Positions 52,524-61,576 of a stretch of DNA of 64,000 nt are shown piece by piece (within the stretch, counting starts at the first letter, position 1; each line of letters opens with the position of its first letter). A program made the translations under genes and the position numbers. Source of the DNA: SABI01 sp963663665 (GTDB lineage Bacteria > Spirochaetota > Spirochaetia > Sphaerochaetales > Sphaerochaetaceae); the NCBI GenBank assembly GCA_963663665.2, contig CAXXKP010000010.1:62001-126000 (forward strand), given 5' to 3'. The notes below the pieces were generated by a model. The model was not told the DNA's origin. It did not search any database and saw only the letters and a list, made by a program, of their open reading frames with translations.

Positions 52524-53021
52524 GATAAAGAGGATGTTAAAGGAAAGTTCTAGGACTAAACTAGATATAAGAGGGTAGATATAAGGAAAGAGACTTAAAA
52601 GTCCCTTTCCTTAACAGAATTTTTGCCTAGCAATGTATTCAGAAGCTTCCCACTCAAAGTACACGTTTTATAAAGCAATAACCGATAAAGTCGTAGAATT
52701 AGGCAATTGAAGAACACTTACGGTTGCGTACAAATTGTTTGAGTAAAAATCTATGTCGCCATTTTCAAGTATTTCTAGAGTTGTTCGTTCTGGAACATAG
52801 CCGTAAATTTGGATTGTCTGACTACTTATCGTGCGGGAAGCTCCTAAGGAAGAAATGAATATAAATAATACAAGTAGTAAAGCTAGAAGTATTTTGACTG
52901 GTGAATTATGTTTACTCATTTCTTTTCTCCTTATTTTAATTTGAATACATGTTCTATGTTTACGGTATCCTTGTCATATATAGTTGTCAATAGCTAAATT
53001 ATTATAATAAAAAAGAGTTAT
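52524..53021. repeat. Cassette repeat, copy C (tandem unit next to the PHP gene)
   Basis: The second tandem unit, 498 bases with one extra A in a run near its end. Beyond 53021 the sequence continues into about 300 bases shared with copy A and then the complete PHP gene, so this is probably the parental copy. Confidence 0.88.
52668..52919 (-). CDS. Small secreted protein, cassette copy C
   Basis: 83 residues, the same protein as copy A. It has AAGGAG before the start, the TTGACA promoter at 52962-52990 and the terminator at 52583-52612. It follows the PHP gene in the same direction after about 400 bases. Confidence 0.75.
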   Translation of the reverse strand: MSKHNSPVKILLALLLVLFIFISSLGASRTISSQTIQIYGYVPERTTLEILENGDIDFYSNNLYATVSVLQLPNSTTLSVIAL

Positions 53022-53320
53022 GAGATGACAGATGTAATGAATTTTGCCATAAAAGTGGCTAGTAGGCAGGCAATATGGGCCGGCTTGTAGTGTAAGAAAG
53101 ATAGAAGATGTGACATGTAAAAAGATGTAATAGCAGGCTTAGATGAGGTAAAGGTAAAAAGAGGAAGAATAATAGTAGCTGAGTTGACACAAGACATCTT
53201 ATGAATATTGATTGTATGGGTTTTTCTAAAATTGGATTAAAAGGGGGTGCTTATTACAAACTTTGATCAAAAAAATGGTATAACTTTTTTTAAATATTTT
53301 TAAAATATTTTAGTTTTTAT
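53022..53320. repeat. Non-coding segment shared with copy A, with AT palindrome
   Basis: Almost identical to about 51066-51368. No frame is conserved in it. AAATATTTT-T-AAAATATTT at 53292-53310 is a perfect 9-base inverted repeat directly after the PHP stop (copy at 51340-51358) and could act as the PHP terminator on the minus strand. Confidence 0.6.
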
Positions 53321-54034
53321 CTATTTTGTCCCAGAATAACTCACAAAATTATTGATTAAAGCATTTTTCAAACCTATAAAAGAGTTCTCTTGTGCCTCAA
53401 TAAAACTTTTTCTCCGTCCGATATGCTGAATATAATGAGCATCAGAGCCTTGTAGTATAGTCCATTTTGAGTACTCTTGTTTGTCTGCTAATGACATTAA
53501 TTCTAATGCCGAGTAAGGCAAATCAGGAAGAAACCCTAAATTTGCTAACACGCTATTGCTTGGTCTGTCAATGTGTGCAGGAATTGCAAGGCCACCTCGC
53601 TTTAGAATCTCGTCGATGAGTGATTCAAAAGATAACCTAGATGGTCCATATAGCATATGAGGCACTCTATCAATGGTATTGCCCATTACATCAACAACAA
53701 GCTGATCACCAAACAGAGATGCGTCATTTTTATATTTTATAAGGGAAGAATCTATAAAGGTGCCAAAATCAATAGCCTCATCAAGGTGCTCAAATAGAGA
53801 AAGAAGATGTACTTCTTCAATCGTGGTAATCTCAATCCCAAAAATTGGCTTTATTCCAACTATTTCAGCGGCATCTCTAAAAGCTGGAAGATTTCTTGTA
53901 CTATTGTGATCTGTGAGCGCTAACATATCAATGCCTTTCTCAGATCCTTCAAGCGCAAGAATTGAAGGAAGAAGAGTGTTGTCTCCACAAGGCGATAAAC
54001 ACGAATGATTGTGAAGGTCTACACAGTAACGCAT
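53321..54034 (-). CDS. PHP-domain metal-dependent phosphoesterase
   Basis: A 237-residue PHP protein started at ATG 54034, four bases after the stop of the DRTGG gene; the longer frame runs through that gene and is unlikely. Metal-binding motifs are DLHNHSCLSPCGDN at the N-terminus, ALTDHNS, GIEITTIEEVHLL, IPAHIDRP and the C-terminal GSDAHYI. Members hydrolyse phosphoesters such as nucleotides. No ribosome site is visible, so translation is probably coupled. The same trio of genes (PHP, DRTGG, CBS-HATPase) occurs beside [FeFe]-hydrogenase genes in other anaerobes. Confidence 0.9.
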   Translation of the reverse strand: MRYCVDLHNHSCLSPCGDNTLLPSILALEGSEKGIDMLALTDHNSTRNLPAFRDAAEIVGIKPIFGIEITTIEEVHLLSLFEHLDEAIDFGTFIDSSLIKYKNDASLFGDQLVVDVMGNTIDRVPHMLYGPSRLSFESLIDEILKRGGLAIPAHIDRPSNSVLANLGFLPDLPYSALELMSLADKQEYSKWTILQGSDAHYIQHIGRRKSFIEAQENSFIGLKNALINNFVSYSGTK

Positions 54035-54038
54035 CTGA

Positions 54039-54371
54039 TTATGCGAGAATAGAAGCAAGATGCACACTTGCTTCATATTGAGTATCACTGGTAGCAAAAA
54101 GAGTGATGCCATGTTCTGCTGCTGCATTTTTCATATCTTCTGAAATTTCTCTATCATTGCAAATAATAATAGCACTGAGACCAAGAAGAGATGCTACAGC
54201 GATACTGTTTTTATGTGCTTGTATTGTTATCAGAATTTGCCCTTCTTCGGCATGTGCCATTACATCAGAGAGTAAATCTCCTGTGTATCCTCCGGTCACA
54301 GATATACTTTCATCGCATAGGACTACCACAGTGTATCCTATAGCTTTGTGTAGGGTTTTCATATCTATCAT
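54039..54371 (-). CDS. DRTGG-domain protein
   Basis: A 110-residue protein after GGAG. The fold motif VTGGYTGDLLSDVMAHAEEG, then QILITIQAHKNSIAVASLLG fits the DRTGG domain, which binds a nucleotide or signals in larger proteins such as CBS-containing pyrophosphatases. Small stand-alone versions occur in hydrogenase gene clusters. Second gene of a three-gene operon. Confidence 0.83.
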   Translation of the reverse strand: MIDMKTLHKAIGYTVVVLCDESISVTGGYTGDLLSDVMAHAEEGQILITIQAHKNSIAVASLLGLSAIIICNDREISEDMKNAAAEHGITLFATSDTQYEASVHLASILA

Positions 54372-54385
54372 AAATAAATCTCCTC

Positions 54386-55327
54386 TTATGAGTTTTTTTG
54401 AATAATTTCTTTTTCTTGTTCACTAAACTTGATTATAGAAGTAACTATAGTTCCTTTTGGACTACTGGAAATATGAAATTCATCTGAGACAGATTTTATA
54501 TTAGGTAAGCCCATTCCTGCACCAAAACCAAGAGACCTAATCCATTCGTTAGCAGTAGAGAACCCTTTTTCCATTGCTTTATCAACATCTTCAATTCCTG
54601 GTCCATTATCTTGAGCTGTGATGATTACTTCATCTGGTCCATACTCAGCAGTAATTTTTCCTCCAAGAGAGTGAACTACAATATTTATCTCTAATTCATA
54701 ACTTGCAATGGCTGCTTTTCGGATAGTTTTAGGAAATACCGCCATCATCTTAAGTCTCTTTTTTATCTCTGTTGAAGCAAACCCTGCGTTCTCAAAATCA
54801 TGTTTGATTAAAGAAAAAGTTTGGATTTCTCTTGTAAGGCCATCACTCACTCGAGTGGTCTGTATCATCCGTTCAAGGTTTTCTACTTCATGATTTATTT
54901 CCCACAGCAATCGAGTAGAGATATCTCGAGTAGTGACCATTCCCACAATTTCCTTATCTTTCGATAATACAGGAAATCTGTGAAAACGATATCTGTCAAA
55001 ATAGCTAATCGCGAACGAGACAGGCATATCTTCTTCAAGAACAATCAATTGTTGACTCATGTGTTTCTCAACTATTTCTTCAATATATCCATAATCAAGA
55101 GCTCTGATAATATCATCCATACTCACGATTCCAATCAGCCGTTTCTGTTGAACTACAGGAACTCCTGTAATAGAGTTATTCCGCATCAAATGCTGAACTT
55201 CTCGAAGAGTGGAATCACGTGTGACTGTAATTAATTTCCTAGTCATCACATCTTTCACTTTTAAACGATAGATGAGTTCAAGTATCACAGTGGGAGAAGT
55301 ATATGTATTAATAGGTATCGTTTGCAT
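54386..55327 (-). CDS. CBS-pair protein with histidine-kinase-like ATPase domain
   Basis: A 313-residue protein. Residues about 22-140 are two CBS domains (VKDVMTRKLITVTRDSTLRE, GVPVVQQKRLIGIVSMDDII, HMSQQLIVLEEDMPVSFAIS, RFPVLSKDKEIVGMVTTRDI). Residues about 170-305 are an RsbW/anti-sigma-type HATPase with ASYELEINIVVHS, the ATP-binding AQDNGPGIEDVDKAM and GFGAGMGLPNIKSVSD. There is no phosphoacceptor histidine domain, so it is an adenine-nucleotide-sensing kinase or anti-factor. First gene of the trio. Confidence 0.88.
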   Translation of the reverse strand: MQTIPINTYTSPTVILELIYRLKVKDVMTRKLITVTRDSTLREVQHLMRNNSITGVPVVQQKRLIGIVSMDDIIRALDYGYIEEIVEKHMSQQLIVLEEDMPVSFAISYFDRYRFHRFPVLSKDKEIVGMVTTRDISTRLLWEINHEVENLERMIQTTRVSDGLTREIQTFSLIKHDFENAGFASTEIKKRLKMMAVFPKTIRKAAIASYELEINIVVHSLGGKITAEYGPDEVIITAQDNGPGIEDVDKAMEKGFSTANEWIRSLGFGAGMGLPNIKSVSDEFHISSSPKGTIVTSIIKFSEQEKEIIQKNS

Positions 55328-55335
55328 ATAATGGG

Positions 55336-55341
55336 AGTATA
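55336..55341 (-). promoter_or_regulatory. -10 box of the CBS-HATPase operon, leaderless type
   Basis: On the minus strand TATACT at 55341-55336, eight bases before ATG 55327. Transcription should start at about 55329-55327. No ribosome site is present. Confidence 0.5.
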
Positions 55342-55463
55342 CAACAGAAGATTAGAAAATATAAAGCCATATTGTGGTTTATCTATTTCTCTTAGTATGT
55401 AACTAATCAAGATAAGAAGAATAGATAGAATATTGGTAAAGAATAGTATTGTTAGAATAATAG

Positions 55464-55493
55464 TTGACTATACAACTAAAAGCATTGTATATT
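55464..55493 (+). promoter_or_regulatory. Promoter of the MarR gene, leaderless type
   Basis: TTGACT (55464-55469), an 18-base spacer and TATATT (55488-55493). The ATG at 55502 lies eight bases after the -10, so the mRNA should begin at or just before the start codon. No Shine-Dalgarno sequence precedes the ATG. Confidence 0.65.
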
Positions 55494-55501
55494 CAATTCT
55501 T

Positions 55502-55963
55502 ATGAAAAATTCAAAATCTATTGGGCATAAGATTGCACTACTAAATAGATATTCTCAAACATACTTCTCAGAATCCTTAAAAGAATATGGAATACATGGG
55601 GGAGGGCAGATTCGAATCGTGATTACACTTGCAAAAAAAAATCAACCCGTAAGCCAAGATTTTCTTGCTACAATGCTTGAAGTTGATAAAGCAAGCATTT
55701 CTCGAATGATTAGACCGTTGATTCGTAATGGTTTGATTGAGCGAACTCAGGATCCACAGGACAAAAGAGCATACCTTGTGAAAATTGCTGATTCAGTTCA
55801 AGAAAAGATTCCTTTTATCATAGAGAAAGCTACAGCCTGGTCAAAAATACTAACCGATGGGATGAATGAAGAAGATTACTTACATCTATATACATACCTT
55901 GAGGTGCTTGAGAAAAATGCTCATTCATTTCTTATTGGAGAAGCACTTGAAAAGAAAAATTAA
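55502..55963 (+). CDS. MarR-family transcriptional regulator
   Basis: A 153-residue winged-helix protein. ATG 55502 is chosen because the promoter ends at 55493; the upstream part of the frame covers that promoter. The MarR core is VSQDFLATMLEVDKASISRM, IRPLIRNGLIERTQDPQDKR, AYLVKIADSV. It overlaps the MATE exporter gene by 17 bases and probably represses its own transcript and that of the exporter. Confidence 0.9.
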   Translation: MKNSKSIGHKIALLNRYSQTYFSESLKEYGIHGGGQIRIVITLAKKNQPVSQDFLATMLEVDKASISRMIRPLIRNGLIERTQDPQDKRAYLVKIADSVQEKIPFIIEKATAWSKILTDGMNEEDYLHLYTYLEVLEKNAHSFLIGEALEKKN

Positions 55964-57302
55964 CCTTGTTGAAGACCCTATTGCGCCAACAATAATTAAG
56001 ATGGCTTTTGGCATGCTGTTTGGAATTCTTGCAATGAGTGCCTACAATGCCGCTGATACCTATTTTGTAGGGCAGTTAGGGACACTGGAACTTGCCGCTA
56101 TGGGATTCACTTTTCCAGTTGTGATGATCCTGAACTCAATTTCTCTGGGATTAGGAATTGGTCTCTCATCAACCGTTTCAAGAGCAATTGGTTCCAATAA
56201 CTATCATAAAGTACAAAAGCTTACCTTTGATGGACTATTTTTATCTCTGTTGATTGTAATAATTCTTGGATTAGTAGGAGTGTTTACAATTCGACCCCTC
56301 TTTAGTCTTCTAGGGGCTAGTGAAACTACATTAGGGTTTATACATCAATACATGATTATTTGGTACATTGGACTTCCTTTTGTCGTGATTCCTATGGCAG
56401 GTAATAATGTCATCAGAGCAACAGGAGATACCCTCACTCCAAGCATGGTTATGATCGTCTCTGTTGTGGTGAATATTATATTAGATCCTCTGTTGATATT
56501 CGGAATAGGACCATTTCCTCACATGGGTATAGCAGGAGCAGCTCTCGCTACAGTCATTGCACGCTTCACAACATTTCTAGTTTCCTTATATATCCTTATA
56601 TTTAGAGACAACCTATTGGTATTCAAGCGAATTAGATGGAAAGCAATGGTTGAGAGTTGGAAAGAAATTGCTTTCGTAGGAGTTCCCGCTGCATTAGTTC
56701 AGGCGATAACACCCCTTTCTCTCGCAGTTGTTACGCACCTACTTGCTCAATTCGGAGAAGCTGTAGTTGCTGGCTATGGAGCTGCTACTAGAATAGAGAT
56801 GTTGATTCTCATTATTCCTAATTCATTAGCATCTGTGATGGCACCATTTGCAGGACAGAACTGGGGAGCACACAAGAGTTATAGAATCTTAAAGGCTGCT
56901 AAAATTTCTAGCTTGATATCACTCGGTTGGGGATTATGTATGTTTATTGTTCTCATTTTTTTATCTCAGCCAATCGTATCTCTATTTAGCAACGATCCCT
57001 CTATCATTCATTCAGGTGCTCTATACTTGCAAATTGTGAGTATATCGTATGGATTCCTTGGGATGCTACTTATAGCTAGTCAAAGTTTCAATGGGATTAA
57101 TAGACCACTTCATTCAGCGACAGTTTCCCTAATAAAAGCATTTATAGTTAACATCCCCTTTGCTATCATAGGAGCTACTTTGTATCAAGAAACTGGGATT
57201 TTCACTGCTACAATGCTTACAAATCTCATAGGTGGGACTATTGGGATGATAGTATTAATATCAGTGCTTAAGAAAAGTGAACTTCTCATGGGAAAATCGT
57301 AA
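55947..57302 (+). CDS. MATE-family multidrug exporter
   Basis: About 451 residues with twelve membrane helices. TTG 55947 is chosen as start because GGAG (55937-55940) stands six bases before it; the frame is open up to 55866 but that would overlap MarR by 98 bases. NorM/DinF motifs are visible: PTIIKMAFGMLFGILAMSAY, NAADTYFVGQLGTLELAAMG, IPMAGNNVIRATGDTLTPSM, AGYGAATRIEMLILIIPNSL. It should export cationic drugs or other small molecules by Na+ or H+ antiport. Confidence 0.92.
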   Translation: MKRKINLVEDPIAPTIIKMAFGMLFGILAMSAYNAADTYFVGQLGTLELAAMGFTFPVVMILNSISLGLGIGLSSTVSRAIGSNNYHKVQKLTFDGLFLSLLIVIILGLVGVFTIRPLFSLLGASETTLGFIHQYMIIWYIGLPFVVIPMAGNNVIRATGDTLTPSMVMIVSVVVNIILDPLLIFGIGPFPHMGIAGAALATVIARFTTFLVSLYILIFRDNLLVFKRIRWKAMVESWKEIAFVGVPAALVQAITPLSLAVVTHLLAQFGEAVVAGYGAATRIEMLILIIPNSLASVMAPFAGQNWGAHKSYRILKAAKISSLISLGWGLCMFIVLIFLSQPIVSLFSNDPSIIHSGALYLQIVSISYGFLGMLLIASQSFNGINRPLHSATVSLIKAFIVNIPFAIIGATLYQETGIFTATMLTNLIGGTIGMIVLISVLKKSELLMGKS

Positions 57303-57343
57303 CGGTGAAATTCCTGTATTGACTATAAAAACCTTATGTATTT

Positions 57344-57352
57344 TGCTATACT
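57344..57352 (+). promoter_or_regulatory. Extended -10 box of the RluA gene
   Basis: TGCTATACT at 57344-57352, eight bases before ATG 57361, so transcription should start at 57359-57361. AGGA lies at 57353-57356 but would be upstream of the expected transcript. Confidence 0.55.
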
Positions 57353-57360
57353 AGGAATAT

Positions 57361-58113
57361 ATGGTTAGTCCTTCATTTACCTTAATAGATGTTACCCCTC
57401 ACTATATTGTGGTCTCGAAAGACCACAATCTTCCGACTGTCCCTTTAAAGAATGGACCTGATTCAACGACACTACTTGATCTTGTTTCCGCACAATTCCC
57501 TGAAATTCGTACAGGCAGCCATGAAGGACTTATTCTTCATCGTCTTGATACTGCCACTCGTGGATTAGTTCTCATTGCTCGTAATCTTGAAGTGTTTCAC
57601 TATTTTCAGGAAGAACAAAAGGTAAGTAGATTGATTAAAACGTATTATGCATTAACAACCCACACAACAGAAACTCCTCTTGGATATCCTCCAGTCCCTT
57701 TTAATCTGATTGAGAACAAAATCACACAAGTATCATCATCTTTTTGTCCTTATGGCAAAGGTCGAAGAGAAGTGAGACCTGTAACAGAACAATCGAAACC
57801 TAATCAAATCAAGAAGAAAACTTCCTCGCTTTATTGTTCAACCATTTTCCATGAGAGTGAAAATGAAAATTCACAACATCTATTTAAAGTCACACTTACG
57901 AAAGGGTTTCGCCATCAAGTGAGAAGTCATCTTGCGTGGACATCTTTCCCTCTTATAGGTGATACTTTATATGGTGGAGAAAAATCCTCGCTCTTACACC
58001 TGGTAGCTACTAAGATCCAATTTTATGATTATAATACACATACATTAAAAGAGTATTCACTCTTCTCAGAAGGATATAATCCATTTGAAGAATCACTTTA
58101 TAAGGAGAATTAG
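57361..58113 (+). CDS. RluA-family RNA pseudouridine synthase
   Basis: A 250-residue pseudouridine synthase without S4 domain. HRLDTATRGLVLIARN (about residues 60-75) has the catalytic aspartate; TYYALTT, TLTKGFRHQVRSHLAWT and GDTLYGG are the other conserved motifs. It isomerises uridine in rRNA or tRNA; the exact site is unknown. Its end is followed by the peptidase gene after four bases. Confidence 0.92.
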   Translation: MVSPSFTLIDVTPHYIVVSKDHNLPTVPLKNGPDSTTLLDLVSAQFPEIRTGSHEGLILHRLDTATRGLVLIARNLEVFHYFQEEQKVSRLIKTYYALTTHTTETPLGYPPVPFNLIENKITQVSSSFCPYGKGRREVRPVTEQSKPNQIKKKTSSLYCSTIFHESENENSQHLFKVTLTKGFRHQVRSHLAWTSFPLIGDTLYGGEKSSLLHLVATKIQFYDYNTHTLKEYSLFSEGYNPFEESLYKEN

Positions 58114-58117
58114 CAGT

Positions 58118-59218
58118 ATGCGGACGCATAAAGAACAACAACTTGCTCATTTACTCGTGCAATACAGTGTAGAATTACAAAAAGGGGAACGATGTTTGAT
58201 TAATGCAACAGATGTTCCTAATTCTATGGTGGAAGCGCTTATCGAAGAAGTCTACGCAGCTGGTGGGTATCCTGAGGTAAATATCTCAAGTATCACAGTT
58301 GAACGAGCTCTTGTAAAAGGAGCCACGAGTGAATCTATCGTTGGTTGGACAGATAATGATGCCTACAGAATGAATAATATGGATGCATTTATTGGGATTA
58401 GAGGAATTGTAAACCCTTTTGAAATGGCTCATCTAGGCAGTGGATATGAGGTCTATAATAAAATGTATAATAATAAAGTCCATCATGATATACGAGTTCC
58501 TCACACAAAGTGGGTTGTCCTCAGATACCCAACTCTTCTCATGGCTTATCAAGCAAAAATGAGTTTCACACAATTTGAAGAATATTTTTATAAAGTGACG
58601 AGTGAAGTTGACTATCGGGCAATGGATAGAGCAATGGATAAAGCCAAGGCTTTCATGGATACAGTCGATAAAGTTCATATCATTGCAAAGGATACGGATT
58701 TGACCTTCAGTATCAAGAATATTGGAAGTGTAAAATGCTCAGGACACAGAAATATCCCAGATGGAGAAGTGTATTCAGCTCCAGTGCTCAATAGTGTGAA
58801 TGGATATATTCACTACAACACACCGAGTACCTACCATGGACATACCTTTTTAGATGTGCGATTTGTCATTAAAGATGGTAAGATTATTGAAGCCACAAGT
58901 GATGACAATGAGGCGATTAATAGAGTTCTCGATAGTGACACTGGAGCTCGTTACTTTGGAGAATTTGCGCTAGGGTGTAACCCCTCAATTACCTTTGCGA
59001 TGGATAATACACTCTTTGATGAAAAGATCGCTGGGTCAATTCACTTCACTCCTGGGAATGCATATACGAATTGTGACAATACCAACCGTAGTAGTGTCCA
59101 CTGGGATTTAGTTCAAATTCAAACGAAAGAGTATGGTGGAGGAGAAATCTGGATGGATGGAGAATTAATCAGAAAAGATGGCGTATTTGTTCACCCTTCA
59201 TTCACAGATCTTAATTAG
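58118..59218 (+). CDS. M29-family aminopeptidase
   Basis: A 366-residue metalloaminopeptidase. ATG 58118 is taken with AAGGAG ten bases before it. The metal ligands of family M29 (AmpS, PepS) are present: glutamate in RNIPDGEVYSAP, glutamate in YFGEFALGCNP, histidine in GSIHFTPGNAY and HxD in SSVHWDLV, plus tyrosine in that GNAY motif. Cytoplasmic. Its stop overlaps the convergent purU stop by four bases. Confidence 0.92.
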   Translation: MRTHKEQQLAHLLVQYSVELQKGERCLINATDVPNSMVEALIEEVYAAGGYPEVNISSITVERALVKGATSESIVGWTDNDAYRMNNMDAFIGIRGIVNPFEMAHLGSGYEVYNKMYNNKVHHDIRVPHTKWVVLRYPTLLMAYQAKMSFTQFEEYFYKVTSEVDYRAMDRAMDKAKAFMDTVDKVHIIAKDTDLTFSIKNIGSVKCSGHRNIPDGEVYSAPVLNSVNGYIHYNTPSTYHGHTFLDVRFVIKDGKIIEATSDDNEAINRVLDSDTGARYFGEFALGCNPSITFAMDNTLFDEKIAGSIHFTPGNAYTNCDNTNRSSVHWDLVQIQTKEYGGGEIWMDGELIRKDGVFVHPSFTDLN

Positions 59219-60075
59219 TGCTCAGCACTAAAAACAACCGTCCTGTTATTATAAATGAGGATACGGTGCTCAAGGTGTGCTCCAACAGCACGACTTAGCA
59301 CCTGTCGCTCAACATCTTTCCCAACCTTTCTAAGACCTTCCGCAGTGAGTTCGTGATTGACTCTCACAACATCCTGTTCAATAATTGGCCCTTGATCTAA
59401 ATCTTCGCTCGCATAGTGGGCTGTTGCGCCAATCATTTTAACACCCCGCTCATATGCTCTTCTATATGGATTAGCTCCTTGGAAGGCGGGGAGGAAAGCA
59501 TGGTGGATATTTATTATCTTGCCATACCACTCTTGAGTGAAAGATGGGGTAAGAATCTGCATATAACGAGCGAGAACAACTAAATCAATATGGTGCTGTT
59601 TGAGAAGAGTTCTTATCTTTTCTTCCTGCTCCTCTTTTTTCCCTTTCGTAATAGGAAGATAGTAGAAAGGAATCCTGAACTGATCTGCTATAAATTCTAA
59701 ATCTGGATGATTCGAAATGATTAATGGAATTTCACAACTTAAATCTCCCTCATGATAACGAGAGAGAAGATCAAAAAGTGTGTGGGATGTTTTTGAAACA
59801 AGAATTGCAACCTTATTTTTATAATCTGTAAAATGACATTCCCAAGTAAGGTCTAACGTTTGGGCAAATGAGGCAAACTCTGTTTGCAACTCTTTGCGGG
59901 TAGTGTGTAAATCCTTTAAATCAAGTTCTAGTCTCATATAGTATCGTTTAGCTTCAGTATCACTATGCTGTTGGCAATGTAAAATGTTATACCCACGACT
60001 ATAGAAATATTGACTAATTGTAGCGAGTAACCCTTTACGGTCATTACATTGTATTAAAAAGATTATTTTATCCAT
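59215..60075 (-). CDS. purU: Formyltetrahydrofolate deformylase
   Basis: A 286-residue protein with an N-terminal ACT domain (IIFLIQCNDRKGLLATISQY) and a C-terminal formyltransferase domain: PLIISNHPDLEFIADQF, LVVLARYMQILTPSF, INIHHAFLPAFQGANPYRRA, VKMIGATAHYASEDLDQGPI with the asparagine, histidine and aspartate of the active site. It releases formate from 10-formyl-tetrahydrofolate. Ribosome site GGAG nine bases before the start. A TATACT box lies about 35 bases upstream. Confidence 0.94.
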   Translation of the reverse strand: MDKIIFLIQCNDRKGLLATISQYFYSRGYNILHCQQHSDTEAKRYYMRLELDLKDLHTTRKELQTEFASFAQTLDLTWECHFTDYKNKVAILVSKTSHTLFDLLSRYHEGDLSCEIPLIISNHPDLEFIADQFRIPFYYLPITKGKKEEQEEKIRTLLKQHHIDLVVLARYMQILTPSFTQEWYGKIINIHHAFLPAFQGANPYRRAYERGVKMIGATAHYASEDLDQGPIIEQDVVRVNHELTAEGLRKVGKDVERQVLSRAVGAHLEHRILIYNNRTVVFSAEH

Positions 60076-60133
60076 GAGAAAGAACTCCTATAATTAGTAG
60101 TTGAGTATAATGAAAGAGGTGCATATTCATCAA

Positions 60134-60358
60134 CTAGTTGTTCTCAAAAGGGACAGTTTCTAATTCATTTTTGTTATCATCAATTGAATTAATGATCTTT
60201 TCAACCTTTCTCTCAGCCTCATTCAGGTGCGATTCAACTTCCTTGGAAATAGCAACACCCTCTTCTAATAAAGCGATAGAAGTTTCTAGCGGAGTTTTCT
60301 CATCTTTTAAGAGTGTCGTAATTTCACCCATTCTTTCTAATTTCTTTTCCCAGTCCAT
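60134..60358 (-). CDS. xseB: Exodeoxyribonuclease VII small subunit
   Basis: A 74-residue helical protein. WEKKLERMGEITTLL, then KTPLETSIALLEEGVAISKE is the XseB signature (family PF02609). It joins XseA, encoded 15 bases upstream in transcription order, to degrade single-stranded DNA. Normal length. Confidence 0.93.
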   Translation of the reverse strand: MDWEKKLERMGEITTLLKDEKTPLETSIALLEEGVAISKEVESHLNEAERKVEKIINSIDDNKNELETVPFENN

Positions 60359-60373
60359 ATGTATACATCCTCT

Positions 60374-61576
60374 CTATTGTATTTCATTAACTCGTACAAT
60401 TGCCTTCCCTTTATGAAAGGTTATAGTAATATTTTCATCTCTTTGTATCTCAGATACGTCCTTAATTGGGCTTACTTTCCCTTCTTTTGTCACAATAGAA
60501 TACCCTCTTTCAAGTATGTTATATGGAGATAATGCGAGGAGAGTTGCACTAAGTACATCATAATCTCTTCTTCTTGATGTGATTTTCTTGTTCACCGATT
60601 CACACATTTGCGTTAGAACATCATCATTTTTTAGTCTCATCATCGCAATCTTCTGCTCAACTTTCTCACCCAAATAACCTGTACTGAATTGAGTTATCCT
60701 ACTCTTATAGAGATTAAGAGTGTAGGTGATAATGCTAATCATCTCATCTCTTTTTCTCGTAATATTTTCGAGTATCTCATCAAACGAAGAACTCACTATT
60801 TCAGCTGCAGCTGAAGGGGTAGGGGCTCTCACATCAGCGACATAATCGCTTAGAGCATTATCTATTTCATGGCCAACCGCACTAATGGTAATAATCTTAC
60901 TTGTATATATTGCTTCAATAACAGATTCTTCACTAAATGGAAGCAAATCTTCTAATGAACCACCACCTCGCGTAATAATAAGGACATCGAGATCTTTCAT
61001 CCTCTGAGCTTGTAGAATACGGCGGCTAATCATCTTATCAGCATTACTCCCTTGAACAAGGGTCGGGAAAATGACAACATCAATACTCTTATTGCGCCTG
61101 TTGAGAACCTGGAGGATATCTTGAATTGCAGCTCCTGTATCACTCGTGACAACGCCAACTTTCTTAATATAACGTGGTAATTCTCGTTTTCTTGAATTAT
61201 CAAAATACCCAAGTGACGCATAATGCTGTTTTCTTTTTTCGAGGATGGCAAGAATATCTCCTGTGCCACTAAGAGCCATGCTTTGAGCTATTATTTGATA
61301 TGATCCACGTGGAGCATAGAGAGAAATAGAACCTTTTATCACCACTTTATCCCCATCTTTTGGGGAGAAAGAAAGTCTGTATGCACTAGATTTGAACATC
61401 ACTACACTAATAGTGGCATCTCTATCATTTAGTTGGAAATAGTAGTGACCACTACTAGCAGGACGAAAATTAGAAAGCTCACCACTCACTGCGATTGAAT
61501 TGAAATGTAGTTCAAGGAGAGTTTTTATTGAAGAGGTAATCTCGCTGACACTATAGATCTCCTTTTTTTCAATCAT
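60374..61576 (-). CDS. xseA: Exodeoxyribonuclease VII large subunit
   Basis: A 400-residue XseA. The N-terminal OB domain (AVSGELSNFRPASSGHYYFQ, LNDRDATISVVMFKS) and catalytic domain (VGVVTSDTGAAIQDIL, ITRGGGSLEDLLPFSEE, SAVGHEIDNALSDYVADVRA, PTPSAAAEIVS) are complete, followed by a coiled-coil and the C-terminal RGYSIVTKEGK. It overlaps the upstream membrane-protein gene by eight bases. Confidence 0.95.
   Translation of the reverse strand: MIEKKEIYSVSEITSSIKTLLELHFNSIAVSGELSNFRPASSGHYYFQLNDRDATISVVMFKSSAYRLSFSPKDGDKVVIKGSISLYAPRGSYQIIAQSMALSGTGDILAILEKRKQHYASLGYFDNSRKRELPRYIKKVGVVTSDTGAAIQDILQVLNRRNKSIDVVIFPTLVQGSNADKMISRRILQAQRMKDLDVLIITRGGGSLEDLLPFSEESVIEAIYTSKIITISAVGHEIDNALSDYVADVRAPTPSAAAEIVSSSFDEILENITRKRDEMISIITYTLNLYKSRITQFSTGYLGEKVEQKIAMMRLKNDDVLTQMCESVNKKITSRRRDYDVLSATLLALSPYNILERGYSIVTKEGKVSPIKDVSEIQRDENITITFHKGKAIVRVNEIQ

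Noticed and set aside
50620..53430. CRISPR array or insertion sequence as source of the repeats
   Set aside because: Units are about 500-870 bases, contain an intact small gene with promoter and terminator, and encode no transposase; no short regularly spaced repeats are present.
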